A stretch of 64,000 nucleotides of DNA, from contig NZ_VOOR01000006.1 of assembly GCF_007993045.1 (NCBI RefSeq), positions 122,709 through 186,708 of the forward strand, read 5' to 3'. Shown piece after piece: positions 44,406 through 53,450 of this stretch (the stretch's first letter is position 1; each line of letters begins with the position of its first letter). The stretch comes from Phaeodactylibacter luteus. Its GTDB lineage: Bacteria > Bacteroidota > Bacteroidia > Chitinophagales > Saprospiraceae. The notes below the pieces were generated by a model. The model was given only the letters and a program-made list of their open reading frames with translations, was not told the origin of the DNA and did not search any database. Position numbers and translations under genes: made by a program.

Positions 44406-44574
44406 CTAGTGCCTTAAGTCATAAATCTCTGATACTTAAGTTGAAGTTGTTTTCCGGCTAATCAAGGCGAAGGTTCGCGACTTTAGCCCGAGCTAAAGGA
44501 GCGGTTCTTTAACGAAGAGTAGGCGGAAAAGAACGAAACTTGGGGTGTCAAGGATTTATGGCTTGAGGCACTAG
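44406..44574 (+). mobile_element. MITE-like element, family M1, copy 1
   Basis: 169 bp, starting and ending with CTAG. Terminal inverted repeats: CTAGTGCCTTAAGTCATAAA on the left and, inverted, CTAGTGCCTCAAGCCATAAA on the right (about 23 of 27 positions agree). Inner inverted repeat TTTTCCGGCTA / TAGGCGGAAAA, and a central hairpin CTTTAGC-CCGA-GCTAAAG at 44481-44498. Copy 2 differs at only 7 of 169 positions. No coding capacity. CTAG at both ends suggests a CTAG target, as seen for some IS5-group elements (inference). Confidence 0.75.
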
Positions 44575-44762
44575 CCTTTCCTGCAGCCTTCTGCTCAATT
44601 ATGCCTGCCCGCATATTTTTTTTGTAATTTCCCGCCCGATTTAAGAGCTGCCGAGCTGTCCTGTCCATATCATTTGTACGAGGTGAGCGGGCGAGCTGCT
44701 TTTCAAGACCATATAAGCCATAACCCAGAAAGGCGGAGCTTTTCTGAAGAGATGAAACCTAC

Positions 44763-45875
44763 ATGCAGCTGACACCCTTTCGCGCGACATACCCATTGCT
44801 AGATGAGGTTGAATCGCCCAAAGATTTTTTCAGTAATGTGAAGCAGGATTATCGGAAGTACTATGCCTCCGGCCTGTTCGGCCGTTTCGGCCGCCCCGGG
44901 CTCTACATTTACAGTATCCGTAAGGCTAGCCATGTGTATACCGGAGTCATGGGCGGGGTAGCGGTAGAAGACTTTCTCGAGGGGCGGATCCGTAAGCACG
45001 AGCACACCATAGCAGAAAAGGAAGCCAAACAGCTGCAGCTCCTAAAATCCAGGCAGGCAGCGGTCAAACCGGTCCTGCTAGCACATGAGCCCGTTCCAGA
45101 ACTGCAAGCCTGGCTTGAGCGGTATACGCAGGCCTGCCAACCTGTCTTGGCCGTCCCTTTCGAAGATAAAGAAGAGGAACACCTCATTTGGGCGGTGGAA
45201 GAGCCGGAGCATATCCACTGGCTGCAGGGCATTTTCCGGCAGCAGGTCCCTGTCTCCTACATTGCCGATGGGCACCACCGGACCTTCACCGCCGTTGAAA
45301 TGTACCAACGCATGAAAAACGGTGAGGAAAAAGAGGTGTATTCCAGCTTTTTTGCAGCTTTCTTCCCTTTTCAGCATATTGAAATATTCGATTTCAACCG
45401 GGTGGTCTCCAGCCTTAATGGCCATTCCCCGGCTACTTTTGTAGCGCATCTGTCCCATTGGTTCGAGGTCGCAGTATTGCAGGCCCCATCCCGCCCCTCC
45501 CGAAAATTTGAGGTCACCATGCTGCTGCAAGGGCAATGGTATCTGCTCCGTTGGAAAGAGCGGGTGCTCCTTGAATATGCCGATAAAGAGGTACTCCTCG
45601 ATGCCATGCTGCTCAATCATAAAATTATGGCAGGCCTATTGGGCATAGAGGATGTCCGCAATGATAAAAGGATTTATTACGTAGAAGGCCCGAAGGGTGT
45701 GAAGGGCGTTGCCAAGCAGGTCGAGAAACACGAAGAGGCAGTGGCGTTTTGCCTTTATCCTGTACAGATGCAGGAAGTGATGAAAATAGCAGACTTGGGC
45801 AAGGTGCTGCCCCCTAAATCCACTTGGTTTGAGCCACGGATGAAAAATGGCCTGCTGGTCCAGGCCTACCATTAA
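44763..45875 (+). CDS. DUF1015 family protein
   Basis: A 370-residue cytoplasmic protein of family DUF1015 (about 400 in most bacteria). Features: opening 'FRATYPLLDEVESPKDFFS', 'GRFGRPGLYIYSIRKAS' (a Tyr-rich strand typical of the family), the acidic-basic 'RIRKHEHTIAEKEAKQ', 'VSYIADGHHRTFTAVEMYQ' (the most conserved block), and the C-terminal 'VAFCLYPVQMQEVMKIAD' and 'PPKSTWFEPRMKNGLL'. The biochemical role is unknown; in many genomes it neighbours serine-biosynthesis genes, not here. The amidohydrolase gene follows 47 bases later and is probably co-transcribed. Confidence 0.9.
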   Translation: MQLTPFRATYPLLDEVESPKDFFSNVKQDYRKYYASGLFGRFGRPGLYIYSIRKASHVYTGVMGGVAVEDFLEGRIRKHEHTIAEKEAKQLQLLKSRQAAVKPVLLAHEPVPELQAWLERYTQACQPVLAVPFEDKEEEHLIWAVEEPEHIHWLQGIFRQQVPVSYIADGHHRTFTAVEMYQRMKNGEEKEVYSSFFAAFFPFQHIEIFDFNRVVSSLNGHSPATFVAHLSHWFEVAVLQAPSRPSRKFEVTMLLQGQWYLLRWKERVLLEYADKEVLLDAMLLNHKIMAGLLGIEDVRNDKRIYYVEGPKGVKGVAKQVEKHEEAVAFCLYPVQMQEVMKIADLGKVLPPKSTWFEPRMKNGLLVQAYH

Positions 45876-45922
45876 AAATACTGCCCTGCAGGGCATCCAG
45901 CTCCGGAAAACAATAAAAAATC

Positions 45923-47101
45923 ATGCGTAAGATAACAGCAGACTACATCTTCCCGGTTTCCTCACCTCCTATCCCCGGAGGCGTGGTCATTGTAAACGAA
46001 GAAGGGCGGGTGCAAGCAGTAGAGCCCCGTGAGGGACATGACCCCGCCACTCTGGAAGCTCACAAAGGGGCGATTGTCCCCGGCTTTATCAATACTCATT
46101 GCCATCTCGAGCTCTCCCACATGAAGGGGAAGGTGGACACCGGCACTGGCTTGCTGCCTTTTTTGCAGAAAGTCGTTCAGTTTAGGGACATCCCCATGGA
46201 AGAGATACAGGCAGCTATCGATCAGGCCGACCAAGAGATGTACGAAGCCGGCATCGTAGCCGTGGGCGATATTTCCAACAAAATAGATACTGCGGCTCGG
46301 AAGCGGCAAAGCCCCATCCGCTACTACACCTTCGTAGAGATGTTCGATTTCCTACAGGAAAGCATGACCGAACAGTCCTTTGAAGGGTACAAACAAGCTT
46401 ATGACGGGCAAGCACATGGAGAGGGCAATGTCAGGGTGGCTGTGCCACATGCGCCTTATACGGTTTCGCCCGGGCTATTCCGGAAAATCAACCAGCTCAA
46501 CCCTGCAAGCGGAATAACCGTGAGCATCCATAATCAGGAAACTACGCACGAAGACGAGTTCTTCCTGAATATGGAGGGGGGCTTTATCGGCTTTTACGAA
46601 GGCTTCGGCTTCCCGGTCTCTCACCTGCAGGCTACCGGGAAAACCTCCATCCATTACGCTATGCAGCATATGAACCCAGGCTGCCGCACTTTGTTTGTGC
46701 ACAACACCATGACAACAGCAGCGGATATCCGGGCAGCACACGAGTGGAGCCCGCAGGTCTATTGGGCAACTTGTGCCAATGCCAACCTTTACATCGAAAA
46801 CCGGCTGCCAGACTATCAGGCTTTTTTGGACGAAGGCGCAAAAATGACCATAGGCACGGATAGCCTCACCTCCAACTGGCAGCTGTCTGTATTGGAGGAG
46901 CTGAAAGCCATTGCCCGCTACAAGTCATTCATTCCATTCGGAACTTTGTTGCAGTGGGCAACGCTGAATGGGGCGGAGGCTCTTGGGTTTGAGGATGAGC
47001 TGGGCAGCATAGCCCCTGGCAAAAAGCCGGGCCTCAACTTGCTCAGCCTCGATGAAAGCCTCCGCCTGCAGGCTGATACGCAGGTAAGGCGGTTGCTTTA
47101 G
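45923..47101 (+). CDS. amidohydrolase-family deaminase (aminofutalosine/cytosine deaminase-like)
   Basis: A 392-residue TIM-barrel metal hydrolase. The metal ligands are visible: His-x-His in 'NTHCHLELSHMKG', His in 'AVPHAPYTVSP', His in 'VSIHNQETTHEDEFF', and Asp in 'MTIGTDSLTSNWQLSVLEEL'. The N- and C-terminal small beta-domain ('VPGFINTHC', 'GSIAPGKKPGLNLL') is complete. The relation to SsnA/TrzN/aminofutalosine deaminases is clear, and in Bacteroidota with the futalosine menaquinone route this enzyme would deaminate aminofutalosine; no other mqn gene is in the window, so the substrate stays open. Its stop overlaps the convergent gene by 4 bases. Confidence 0.85.
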   Translation: MRKITADYIFPVSSPPIPGGVVIVNEEGRVQAVEPREGHDPATLEAHKGAIVPGFINTHCHLELSHMKGKVDTGTGLLPFLQKVVQFRDIPMEEIQAAIDQADQEMYEAGIVAVGDISNKIDTAARKRQSPIRYYTFVEMFDFLQESMTEQSFEGYKQAYDGQAHGEGNVRVAVPHAPYTVSPGLFRKINQLNPASGITVSIHNQETTHEDEFFLNMEGGFIGFYEGFGFPVSHLQATGKTSIHYAMQHMNPGCRTLFVHNTMTTAADIRAAHEWSPQVYWATCANANLYIENRLPDYQAFLDEGAKMTIGTDSLTSNWQLSVLEELKAIARYKSFIPFGTLLQWATLNGAEALGFEDELGSIAPGKKPGLNLLSLDESLRLQADTQVRRLL

Positions 47102-47553
47102 CGGAAAGCCCAGGCCATAGCCGGCCATACGCCAACAATAGGGTGGGGGGCGCGTTGCAGTTGTTGTTGCAAAAGGAGCCAGCCCTGGAGGAAATCGTAG
47201 CCGAAGGCTTGAAGGTCAGAAAGGCTGCAATCTTCACAGGACAGCACGAAATCTACAGTTTGGCTGAGCAGCGGCTCTAAGTTTTCGGGATAGCCCAGGA
47301 GATAGGCATCGCCGGGCTGAATTTCCGCTAATGCAATGGGGGTATAAGGGCAGGGCTCAATAGGGCGTTCCATCCATTGCAGGGCATGCAGCAGCGGGAC
47401 TCCGCTCAGCTCAATCTTGTGGGGGGTAGCCTGAAGGTAAGGAGCGGAAGAGCTGGGCTGAAGTGAGAAGGAGGCAGTAGGGGCCTGAGCGGATAGCCCA
47501 TAGGCTGAGATGATCAGGCACAGACCTGAAATCAGGGTGTTCAGTGTTTTCAT
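47098..47553 (-). CDS. small exported protein of unknown function
   Basis: A 151-residue protein with a signal peptide (1-22, cut near LSAQ). The mature part has 'LSGVPLLHALQWMERPIEPC', 'GDAYLLGYPENLEPLLSQ' and the paired cysteines 'FVLSCEDCSLSDL', which could form a disulfide. No family recognised. It overlaps the end of the convergent amidohydrolase gene by four bases (shared stop region). Confidence 0.6.
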   Translation of the reverse strand: MKTLNTLISGLCLIISAYGLSAQAPTASFSLQPSSSAPYLQATPHKIELSGVPLLHALQWMERPIEPCPYTPIALAEIQPGDAYLLGYPENLEPLLSQTVDFVLSCEDCSLSDLQAFGYDFLQGWLLLQQQLQRAPHPIVGVWPAMAWAFR

Positions 47554-47733
47554 TTTCTTTGGTTTTAGGGAGTTTTCTCGGGGGCTTCCGGGGAAGCATC
47601 ATTATATAGACGCAGGAAGGCTGAAATTCCATAACTCAAGGCCAAAAAAATGGAGGGGCAGGCCTTTGAGCTGAATATCGCCCCCGCCCGTATTCCTAGC
47701 TGCTAAATGCATGGCTGCGAGGAGGAAAAAGCC

Positions 47734-47741
47734 TATCTTTG
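47734..47741 (+). promoter_or_regulatory. Bacteroidota -7 promoter element for der (TATCTTTG)
   Basis: Exact TAnnTTTG match, predicted start near 47748, about 107 bases before the chosen ATG of der. This supports the start at 47855 over an in-frame codon at 47711, which would lie upstream of the promoter. Confidence 0.5.
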
Positions 47742-47854
47742 CACGTTCAGCTAGAAAGGTACCCTGGCAGCAGGGCCTGCTTGGCTGTTGGCGCCGCTCA
47801 ATAATGGGCAGCCATCCTGGGCTTACTATTAAGCCAAGCACGATTTTCGATATC

Positions 47855-49159
47855 ATGAATAACAATATTGTAGCCATTGTCGGGCGCCCTAACGTGGGCA
47901 AATCAACACTTTATAACCGCTTGATCGGTGAGCGGCAAGCCATCATCGATGATATAAGCGGGGTGACCCGCGACCGGCAGTATGGCACTTCCTTTTGGAA
48001 TGGCAAAACCTTTACCGTTGTCGACACAGGCGGGTTCGTGAAAAACTCCGAAGATGTTTTTGAGTCCGCAATCCGCTCTCAGGTCAATATCGCTATAGAG
48101 GAGGCCCGCGTGATCGTCTTTATGGTGGATGTGACCACCGGTATTACCGACCTCGACGAGGAAGTGGCCGGCATGCTCCGCCGTAGCGATAAACCTGTCT
48201 ACCTGGCAGTCAATAAGGTAGACAACCACAACCGGTTGATCGAGGCGAACGAGTTTTGGAGCTTGGGCTTCGAAAATACCTTCTTCCTTTCTTCCATAAC
48301 CGGCAGCGGCTCTGGAGAGCTGCTCGACGCTGTGGTAGAGCACATAGAAGAGGACACAGAAACCAATAACGGCCTGCCTAAGTTTGCTATCGTTGGGCAG
48401 CCCAACGTCGGTAAGTCTTCCCTCACGAATGCGCTATTGGGGGAAGACCGGAATATCGTCACGGACATTGCAGGCACTACCCGCGACTCCATCCACTCCC
48501 GCTACACCAAGTACGACATGGACTTCCTGCTCATCGATACAGCGGGGATCCGGAAAAAATCACGTGTCGCTGAGGACCTCGAGTTTTACTCCGTGATGAG
48601 GGCCATCAAAGCTATTGAAGAGGCTGATGTCTGCCTGATGATGATCGATGCCCAAACTGGCGTGGAAGCCCAAGACATGAGCATTCTAAGGCTTGCGCAG
48701 CGCCGCAACAAAGGAGTGGTCATCTTGGTCAATAAATGGGACCTTGTGGATAAAGAGACCAATACGGCCCGAGATTACGAAGCAGAGCTGAAGAAGCGCA
48801 TCGCCCCTTTCAACGACATCCCCGTCCTGTTCATCTCCGTTCATGACAAGCAGCGGATCTTCAAAGCCGTTGAAGAGGCCATGCGCGTTTATGAAAACCG
48901 CAACCGGAAGATCAAGACTTCCCAGCTCAATGAGGTGATGCTAGAGGCTATCGAGCGCTACCCGCCGCCTTCTCACCGCGGGCGTTTTGTGAAAATCAAG
49001 TACGTCACCCAGCTCCCGACTTACTACCCGGCTTTCGCTTTTTTCTGCAACAACCCCAAGCATGTAAAGGAAAACTATAAGCACTACCTGGAAAACCAGC
49101 TGCGCAAACAGTTTGATTTTTCCGGTGTGCCTATCGGTATCTTTTTCCGCCAAAAATAA
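47855..49159 (+). CDS. der: ribosome biogenesis GTPase Der (EngA)
   Basis: A 434-residue double GTPase that assists 50S subunit assembly. First G domain: P-loop 'GRPNVGKS' near residue 9, 'DTGGF', 'NKVD'. Second G domain: 'GQPNVGKS' near 182, 'DTAGI', 'NKWD'. A C-terminal KH-like domain follows ('RGRFVKIKYVTQLPTYYPAF' , ending 'FDFSGVPIGIFFRQK'). The ATG at 47855 matches the family start; the longer frame has an unrelated basic N-terminus. Essential gene, own promoter at 47734. Confidence 0.97.
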   Translation: MNNNIVAIVGRPNVGKSTLYNRLIGERQAIIDDISGVTRDRQYGTSFWNGKTFTVVDTGGFVKNSEDVFESAIRSQVNIAIEEARVIVFMVDVTTGITDLDEEVAGMLRRSDKPVYLAVNKVDNHNRLIEANEFWSLGFENTFFLSSITGSGSGELLDAVVEHIEEDTETNNGLPKFAIVGQPNVGKSSLTNALLGEDRNIVTDIAGTTRDSIHSRYTKYDMDFLLIDTAGIRKKSRVAEDLEFYSVMRAIKAIEEADVCLMMIDAQTGVEAQDMSILRLAQRRNKGVVILVNKWDLVDKETNTARDYEAELKKRIAPFNDIPVLFISVHDKQRIFKAVEEAMRVYENRNRKIKTSQLNEVMLEAIERYPPPSHRGRFVKIKYVTQLPTYYPAFAFFCNNPKHVKENYKHYLENQLRKQFDFSGVPIGIFFRQK

Positions 49160-49265
49160 AACCGGAGCAAAGGGCTGCTCTTCCTTTAGCTGAAGATTGG
49201 TGGAGTGTAGCCTTTGGGGAAACCAATGCCGGGCTTATCTTCGGACCGGGTAAAACTTTTGACTT

Positions 49266-49814
49266 ATGCCATTTCTGGATACGCCGATTGATGGGCTGAA
49301 GATTTTTGAACCTACGGTTTGGGAAGACGGGCGGGGCTATTTTTTTGAAGCCTATAATCAGGATGCTTTCGCAAAAGCAGGCATCGAAGCCCAGTTTGTT
49401 CAGGACAATCAGGCCCGGTCTGTGCGCGGAGTGCTCAGGGGGCTGCATTACCAGGTAGGAGCGCATGCCCAAGCCAAGCTCGTACGGGTAACAGAAGGGG
49501 AAGTATTTGATGTCGCCGTCGATATCCGAGAAGGCTCACCGACCTACGGCGAGTGGTTCGGCATTACGCTGAGCGCAGCGAACAAACGGCAGCTCTTCGT
49601 GCCCAGGGGGTTTGCACATGGCTATTTGGTGCTCAGCGAGACCGCAGAGTTCTTTTACAAGTGCGATAACTTTTATGCCAAAGACAAGGAAGGCGGCATC
49701 CGTTTTGACGACCCCGGTATAGGCATCGACTGGAACGGCTTCGATTTGAGCTCCGCTATACTTTCTGAAAAAGACCAAGTGCTGCCAGTGTTGGGGCACC
49801 ACCGCAAAGATTAG
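49266..49814 (+). CDS. rfbC: dTDP-4-dehydrorhamnose 3,5-epimerase
   Basis: A 182-residue cupin epimerase of the RmlC/RfbC family, normal length. It converts dTDP-4-keto-6-deoxyglucose to dTDP-4-keto-rhamnose on the way to rhamnose for surface polysaccharides. Motifs: 'DGRGYFFEAYNQDAF', 'FVQDNQARSVRGVLRGLHYQ' (catalytic His), 'VFDVAVDIREGSPTYGEW', 'QLFVPRGFAHGYLVLSE' and 'DPGIGIDW'. It is apart from other rml genes here. A TATCTTCG sequence about 30 bases upstream may be its promoter. Confidence 0.96.
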   Translation: MPFLDTPIDGLKIFEPTVWEDGRGYFFEAYNQDAFAKAGIEAQFVQDNQARSVRGVLRGLHYQVGAHAQAKLVRVTEGEVFDVAVDIREGSPTYGEWFGITLSAANKRQLFVPRGFAHGYLVLSETAEFFYKCDNFYAKDKEGGIRFDDPGIGIDWNGFDLSSAILSEKDQVLPVLGHHRKD

Positions 49815-49900
49815 CCTTCCCCGCTCATCTCATAGCAGCTCCCGCCCAGGCCGGCTTTTTATTTTAGCCGTGTGCCGGGAGCTTCCAATGCCCTCTAAGC

Positions 49901-51490
49901 TTAGCGTTCCATAACCTGCAGGGGCTTTGCAGGGCAATACATTTGCGTAAGCCTGGAAACAATCAGGATGGCAGCTAGCCCACAGGCCATGGATAAAGTC
50001 CGGAAAGGGAACAGGCAGACACCGTCTTCTATCATAGGATAAGGGAGGAGCACGGGAAGCCCCAAAGTGGCATCCCCTCCGCCGAACCTGAGCGCTGCAG
50101 CTATGCCGAAGCCTGCAACAACGCCAGGGGTGTTCGCTTTGGGGTCGAACAGGGCTGCACAAAGTGCCGGGAACAATAAGCAGTACACAAAGTCGCTACA
50201 GAGGAACCACAGCTCGTACACGCTTTTGATGTTCAAAGCGATTAGGGTCGCTGCCGTCCCAGAGATCCAGATGAGCTTCTTGACCAGCTGGCTCATGTCC
50301 AGTTTTTTTCGCGAAAGCGGCTTGACTATGTTCCATCCTGCCATAGAGGAGGCCGAAAGCATGGAAGAGTCTGCTGAAGACATCACCGCTGCTGCGACTG
50401 CCCCTAGCCCCACAATCCCGACACCATAGGGCGTAAGGTAACGTATCGCCCAAGGGAGGGTTGATGCTGCATCGGGCGGAGCGGGAAGGCCCATGCCCGC
50501 CCAGTCGACAGCTTGGGCTGCTATGCCTATCAAGACAGCGGGGACGGCAGCCAACAGGCATACGAGCCCGGCGACGAGCGAAAGCCGCACTGCGATCTGA
50601 GGGGTGCGTGCCGACAATACCCGCTGAAAGTAGACCTGCCAGGGTATCCCTCCAAAAATGAGGAGCAGGGCATAGTCCCACCAGTTCCAGTAATAAGCGC
50701 CGAGCGCTTCGCGGGTGGGCCAGAGCTTTGCCGCCTGGCCATAGGTGTCGGTATATATGCCCCATGCTGCCGATAGCCCTCCCGCGCTGCCCATCGCATA
50801 GGGGATGGCCAGTGCCAGCCCGCCAAACAAGAGCAAAAGCTGCACAAAGTCAGTCAGGGCAACAGCCCACAGGCCGCCGAGTGCAGTATAAGCCATAGTA
50901 ATGGCCGCTGAAATAATGATGGCCGCTTGTGTATCGATCCCCGCGATAGCGCCGAAAGTCGTCCCCAACGCGGTGAGTATGGCTGCTGTCCAAAATAGCT
51001 CGCCGCTAAGGGCAGGCAGGAACAATAGGCTCACCGCCCGTTGCCCAAACCGCTGCCGGAAGGGGTCGAGCAGTGTCCTGAACCGGTGTGCCCGCATAGT
51101 GCGTGCAAAGAAGAGCCCCCCAATGACCAGGCTCAGGGCATAGCCCCAAGGGGCTTGTACCCACACTAGCCCGGCAGTGGCGGTATACTCTGCCGTGCCG
51201 TTGATGTACCCGCCGCCTACCCAAGTGGCACTCATGGTGAACACCGCCAGCCATAGCGGCAGCTTGCGGCCTGCTAAAATCAGATGGTCGTCGCTTTTAG
51301 AGGTTTCCCGGTTGCCAGCATAGGCGCCCAGCCCAAAAATGACAGCGTAAAATGCCATCATAGACAGGTAAGCCCCCCACTGAAGAGGCTCTTGGGCAAA
51401 AGCGTCAAGGGCAAGCCCTGCCGCGCCCAGTAGCACGAGAAGGGCTAGAGCAGGCCGGAAATGGCGCCAGATAAGGGCGGGGCGGTTCAT
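49901..51490 (-). CDS. sodium:solute symporter, choline-transporter (CHT)-like
   Basis: A 529-residue SSS-family symporter; the ATG at 51490 is preferred to a TTG at 51505. About 13 helices can be read. Family signs: 'GLGAYAGNRE', 'FTMSATWVGGGYINGTAEY', 'LGGLWAVALTDFVQLLLLF' (Na+-site helix), 'FGGIPWQVYFQRVLSART' and 'AAVMSSADSSMLSASSMAGWN'. The 'GGIPWQVYFQRVLS' and 'ADSSMLSA..GWN' blocks resemble high-affinity choline transporters (SLC5A7). It is divergent from phosphatidylcholine synthase, 70 bases apart, which supports choline as substrate. Other organic cations cannot be ruled out. Confidence 0.85.
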   Translation of the reverse strand: MNRPALIWRHFRPALALLVLLGAAGLALDAFAQEPLQWGAYLSMMAFYAVIFGLGAYAGNRETSKSDDHLILAGRKLPLWLAVFTMSATWVGGGYINGTAEYTATAGLVWVQAPWGYALSLVIGGLFFARTMRAHRFRTLLDPFRQRFGQRAVSLLFLPALSGELFWTAAILTALGTTFGAIAGIDTQAAIIISAAITMAYTALGGLWAVALTDFVQLLLLFGGLALAIPYAMGSAGGLSAAWGIYTDTYGQAAKLWPTREALGAYYWNWWDYALLLIFGGIPWQVYFQRVLSARTPQIAVRLSLVAGLVCLLAAVPAVLIGIAAQAVDWAGMGLPAPPDAASTLPWAIRYLTPYGVGIVGLGAVAAAVMSSADSSMLSASSMAGWNIVKPLSRKKLDMSQLVKKLIWISGTAATLIALNIKSVYELWFLCSDFVYCLLFPALCAALFDPKANTPGVVAGFGIAAALRFGGGDATLGLPVLLPYPMIEDGVCLFPFRTLSMACGLAAILIVSRLTQMYCPAKPLQVMER

Positions 51491-51560
51491 GTAGCGTGGG
51501 TTCAAATTCTGAATTGCGGGAAATTACCCATAATTTAGCGCTACTACAAGCGGCAAATCT

Positions 51561-52295
51561 ATGGCAGGTACACATCCGTCTTGGGCAGAGCAGGTGAAAG
51601 CCTGGGGTGTCCACCTCTTTACAGCAAGTGGTATTGTCACGGTGTTTTTAGCTCTGCTGGCCGGTGCCAGGCAAGACTTCCCGGAGGCCATGTGGTGGCT
51701 GCTCGCTGCCCAATTTATCGATGGGGTAGATGGCACACTGGCCCGCTATTTCCGGGTGGCTGAGGTGTTGCCAGAAATGAGCGGCAAGAGCATTGACTTC
51801 GTCATCGATTTTGCAGCATACGCCATCGTGCCTGCTTTCCTCATCTATCAGGCAGGGGTGCTTCCCGAGCACCTTAGCCTTTGGCTTATCGCCCTGGTCT
51901 TAGTGGCTTCAGCCTTGTATTATGGCAAGTCGGGCATGATTTCAGCAGACCTTTACTTCGTGGGGTTCCCTGTTATGTGGAATATGGCTGCTTACTTCCT
52001 CATTATGGTGTTCAGCTGGCCTGAAGCGTGGAATGCAGCAGTCGTAGCCTTGCTGATCGTACTGCAGTTTGTGCCCATAAAGTTTGCTTATCCTAGCCGC
52101 ACCCGAGAATGGCGGGCAGGCAATTTGCTGATGTCTGCTTTGATGGTTGTGGCTGTTGTGGCCACGCTCTGGCATGCGCCTCAGCTTCCTTCCATCTGGT
52201 TCTGGGCTAATGTGGCAGGCCTGGCTTATTTCGCGGTTTTTGCGGCCGTGGCCAGTTTGGGCCTTGCCGGAGCCCGGGGAAGGGAAAACAATTGA
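51561..52295 (+). CDS. pcs: phosphatidylcholine synthase (CDP-diacylglycerol:choline phosphatidyltransferase)
   Basis: A 244-residue membrane enzyme of the CDP-alcohol phosphatidyltransferase family. The catalytic pattern DGx2AR-x12-Gx3Dx3D is at residues 57-83 (Asp57, Gly58, Ala61, Arg62, Gly75, Asp79, Asp83). The opening 'AWGVHLFTASGIVTVFLALL' and the segments 'LLAAQFIDGVDGTLARYF', 'YYGKSGMISADLYFVGFPVMWN' (in parts) and 'QFVPIKFAYPSRT' are characteristic of bacterial Pcs rather than PssA or PgsA. It joins choline directly to CDP-diacylglycerol. The divergent choline-type transporter would supply the choline. A -7-like TAATTTAG lies at 51531-51538. Confidence 0.88.
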   Translation: MAGTHPSWAEQVKAWGVHLFTASGIVTVFLALLAGARQDFPEAMWWLLAAQFIDGVDGTLARYFRVAEVLPEMSGKSIDFVIDFAAYAIVPAFLIYQAGVLPEHLSLWLIALVLVASALYYGKSGMISADLYFVGFPVMWNMAAYFLIMVFSWPEAWNAAVVALLIVLQFVPIKFAYPSRTREWRAGNLLMSALMVVAVVATLWHAPQLPSIWFWANVAGLAYFAVFAAVASLGLAGARGRENN

Positions 52296-52515
52296 ACACT
52301 GAAGGCTTGATATTGTTAGGTTTTTTGCAATACGCCCATTTTTTGTTTCTTGCCGTGGCTAATGCCCGGTATTAATGAAGCTTTATTTACTTTTATGGGC
52401 GCTTTTTTTCGGTAGGCGTACACTTCAGGGGTTTTGTTGCCGAATAAAAGCTTGCCAACTATGGATACACCCTGCTTTAGTGGAATTTAATTTTTAACCA
52501 AAACGTGTTTTTATC

Positions 52516-53325
52516 GTGAGAAGAATGATTTTAGTTGTGTGTGCTCTGGTCTTTACAGGGGCGGCTACAGGCCTTTTGGCGCAAGAAGAGCAAACGGCAT
52601 CTGCTGCAAGTTTGTACAATGACGGCCTGGGCAAAATAAAGGAGAAAAGCTATGCCGAAGGGCTGATGCTTATGGAACAAGCGCTTGAGGCTGCGGATTC
52701 TTCTTCCGAAACGGATGTCAAAGTGATGGCCTTGGCGAAGAAGAACGGTGCAATCGCTGCTTATTATGTAGGTACTAGCAAGCGGAAAGCAGACGATTTT
52801 GAGGGAGCGCTGGCAGCTTACGAGCAGGGCGTGGATTACAATCCTGGGTTCTATGCTAACTATATTGGTCGTGCGCAAGCACTAGAAGGGCTGGAGCAGA
52901 AGGCTGAAGCTGTAGCCGCTTATATCGCGGCCGGGGAGGTGTGCGATAAAGCCAAAAAGGCGGATAAGGCTCAGACGATGTTCGATAAGGCTGAGAATAT
53001 GGTCGGCGTAGCTTGGGGCGACAAAGATTGGGGCACCGTTATGGCGATGGCTGCGTCTTTCCTGGAAAGCCGCGAAAGTGCCAATGTGAACTATTACCTC
53101 AGCGATGCTTACCTGGCCGAAGGCGATCAGGACAAGGCGCTGATGCATGCTGACAAAGCCATTGAGGCAGCTGCAGCGGGCGAAGGCGATAAGTACGTGA
53201 TGCAGAAAGCTGAAATCCTGGAGGCTAAAGGGGATAATGCTGGTGCTGTAGCGCTTTACAAGCAGATCACAGACAGCAAGTATGTGGAGCGTGCGAAGTA
53301 TAAAATTGATCAGCTGGGCAGCTAA
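52516..53325 (+). CDS. exported TPR-repeat protein
   Basis: A 269-residue protein starting with GTG (an ATG three codons later would also do); the GTG gives a positively charged signal-peptide start and the cut is near LLAQ. The rest is a run of TPR helices: 'LYNDGLGKIKEKSYAEGLML', 'GALAAYEQGVDYNPGFYANY', 'NYYLSDAYLAEGDQDKALMH', 'GDNAGAVALYKQITDSKYVE'. Ala-rich and acidic. TPR arrays bind partner proteins; the partner is unknown. Monocistronic, ended by a very strong terminator. Confidence 0.85.
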   Translation: MRRMILVVCALVFTGAATGLLAQEEQTASAASLYNDGLGKIKEKSYAEGLMLMEQALEAADSSSETDVKVMALAKKNGAIAAYYVGTSKRKADDFEGALAAYEQGVDYNPGFYANYIGRAQALEGLEQKAEAVAAYIAAGEVCDKAKKADKAQTMFDKAENMVGVAWGDKDWGTVMAMAASFLESRESANVNYYLSDAYLAEGDQDKALMHADKAIEAAAAGEGDKYVMQKAEILEAKGDNAGAVALYKQITDSKYVERAKYKIDQLGS

Positions 53326-53358
53326 TGCCGGTATGGTCGGAGCACTTTTTGTGCATGG

Positions 53359-53396
53359 AAAAACCCCTTGGAAGCCTTTTCCAAGGGGTTTTTAGG
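53359..53396 (+). terminator. terminator of the TPR gene
   Basis: A perfect 15-pair stem AAAAACCCCTTGGAA (53359-53373) / TTCCAAGGGGTTTTT (53379-53393) with a five-base loop, 33 bases after the stop. The symmetrical A/T runs allow use in both directions. Confidence 0.9.
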
Positions 53397-53450
53397 TAGG
53401 GGCAACAGTCTCTTTGCGATGGGCACAAGCCCGAATGCTGCTGCTCTGAT

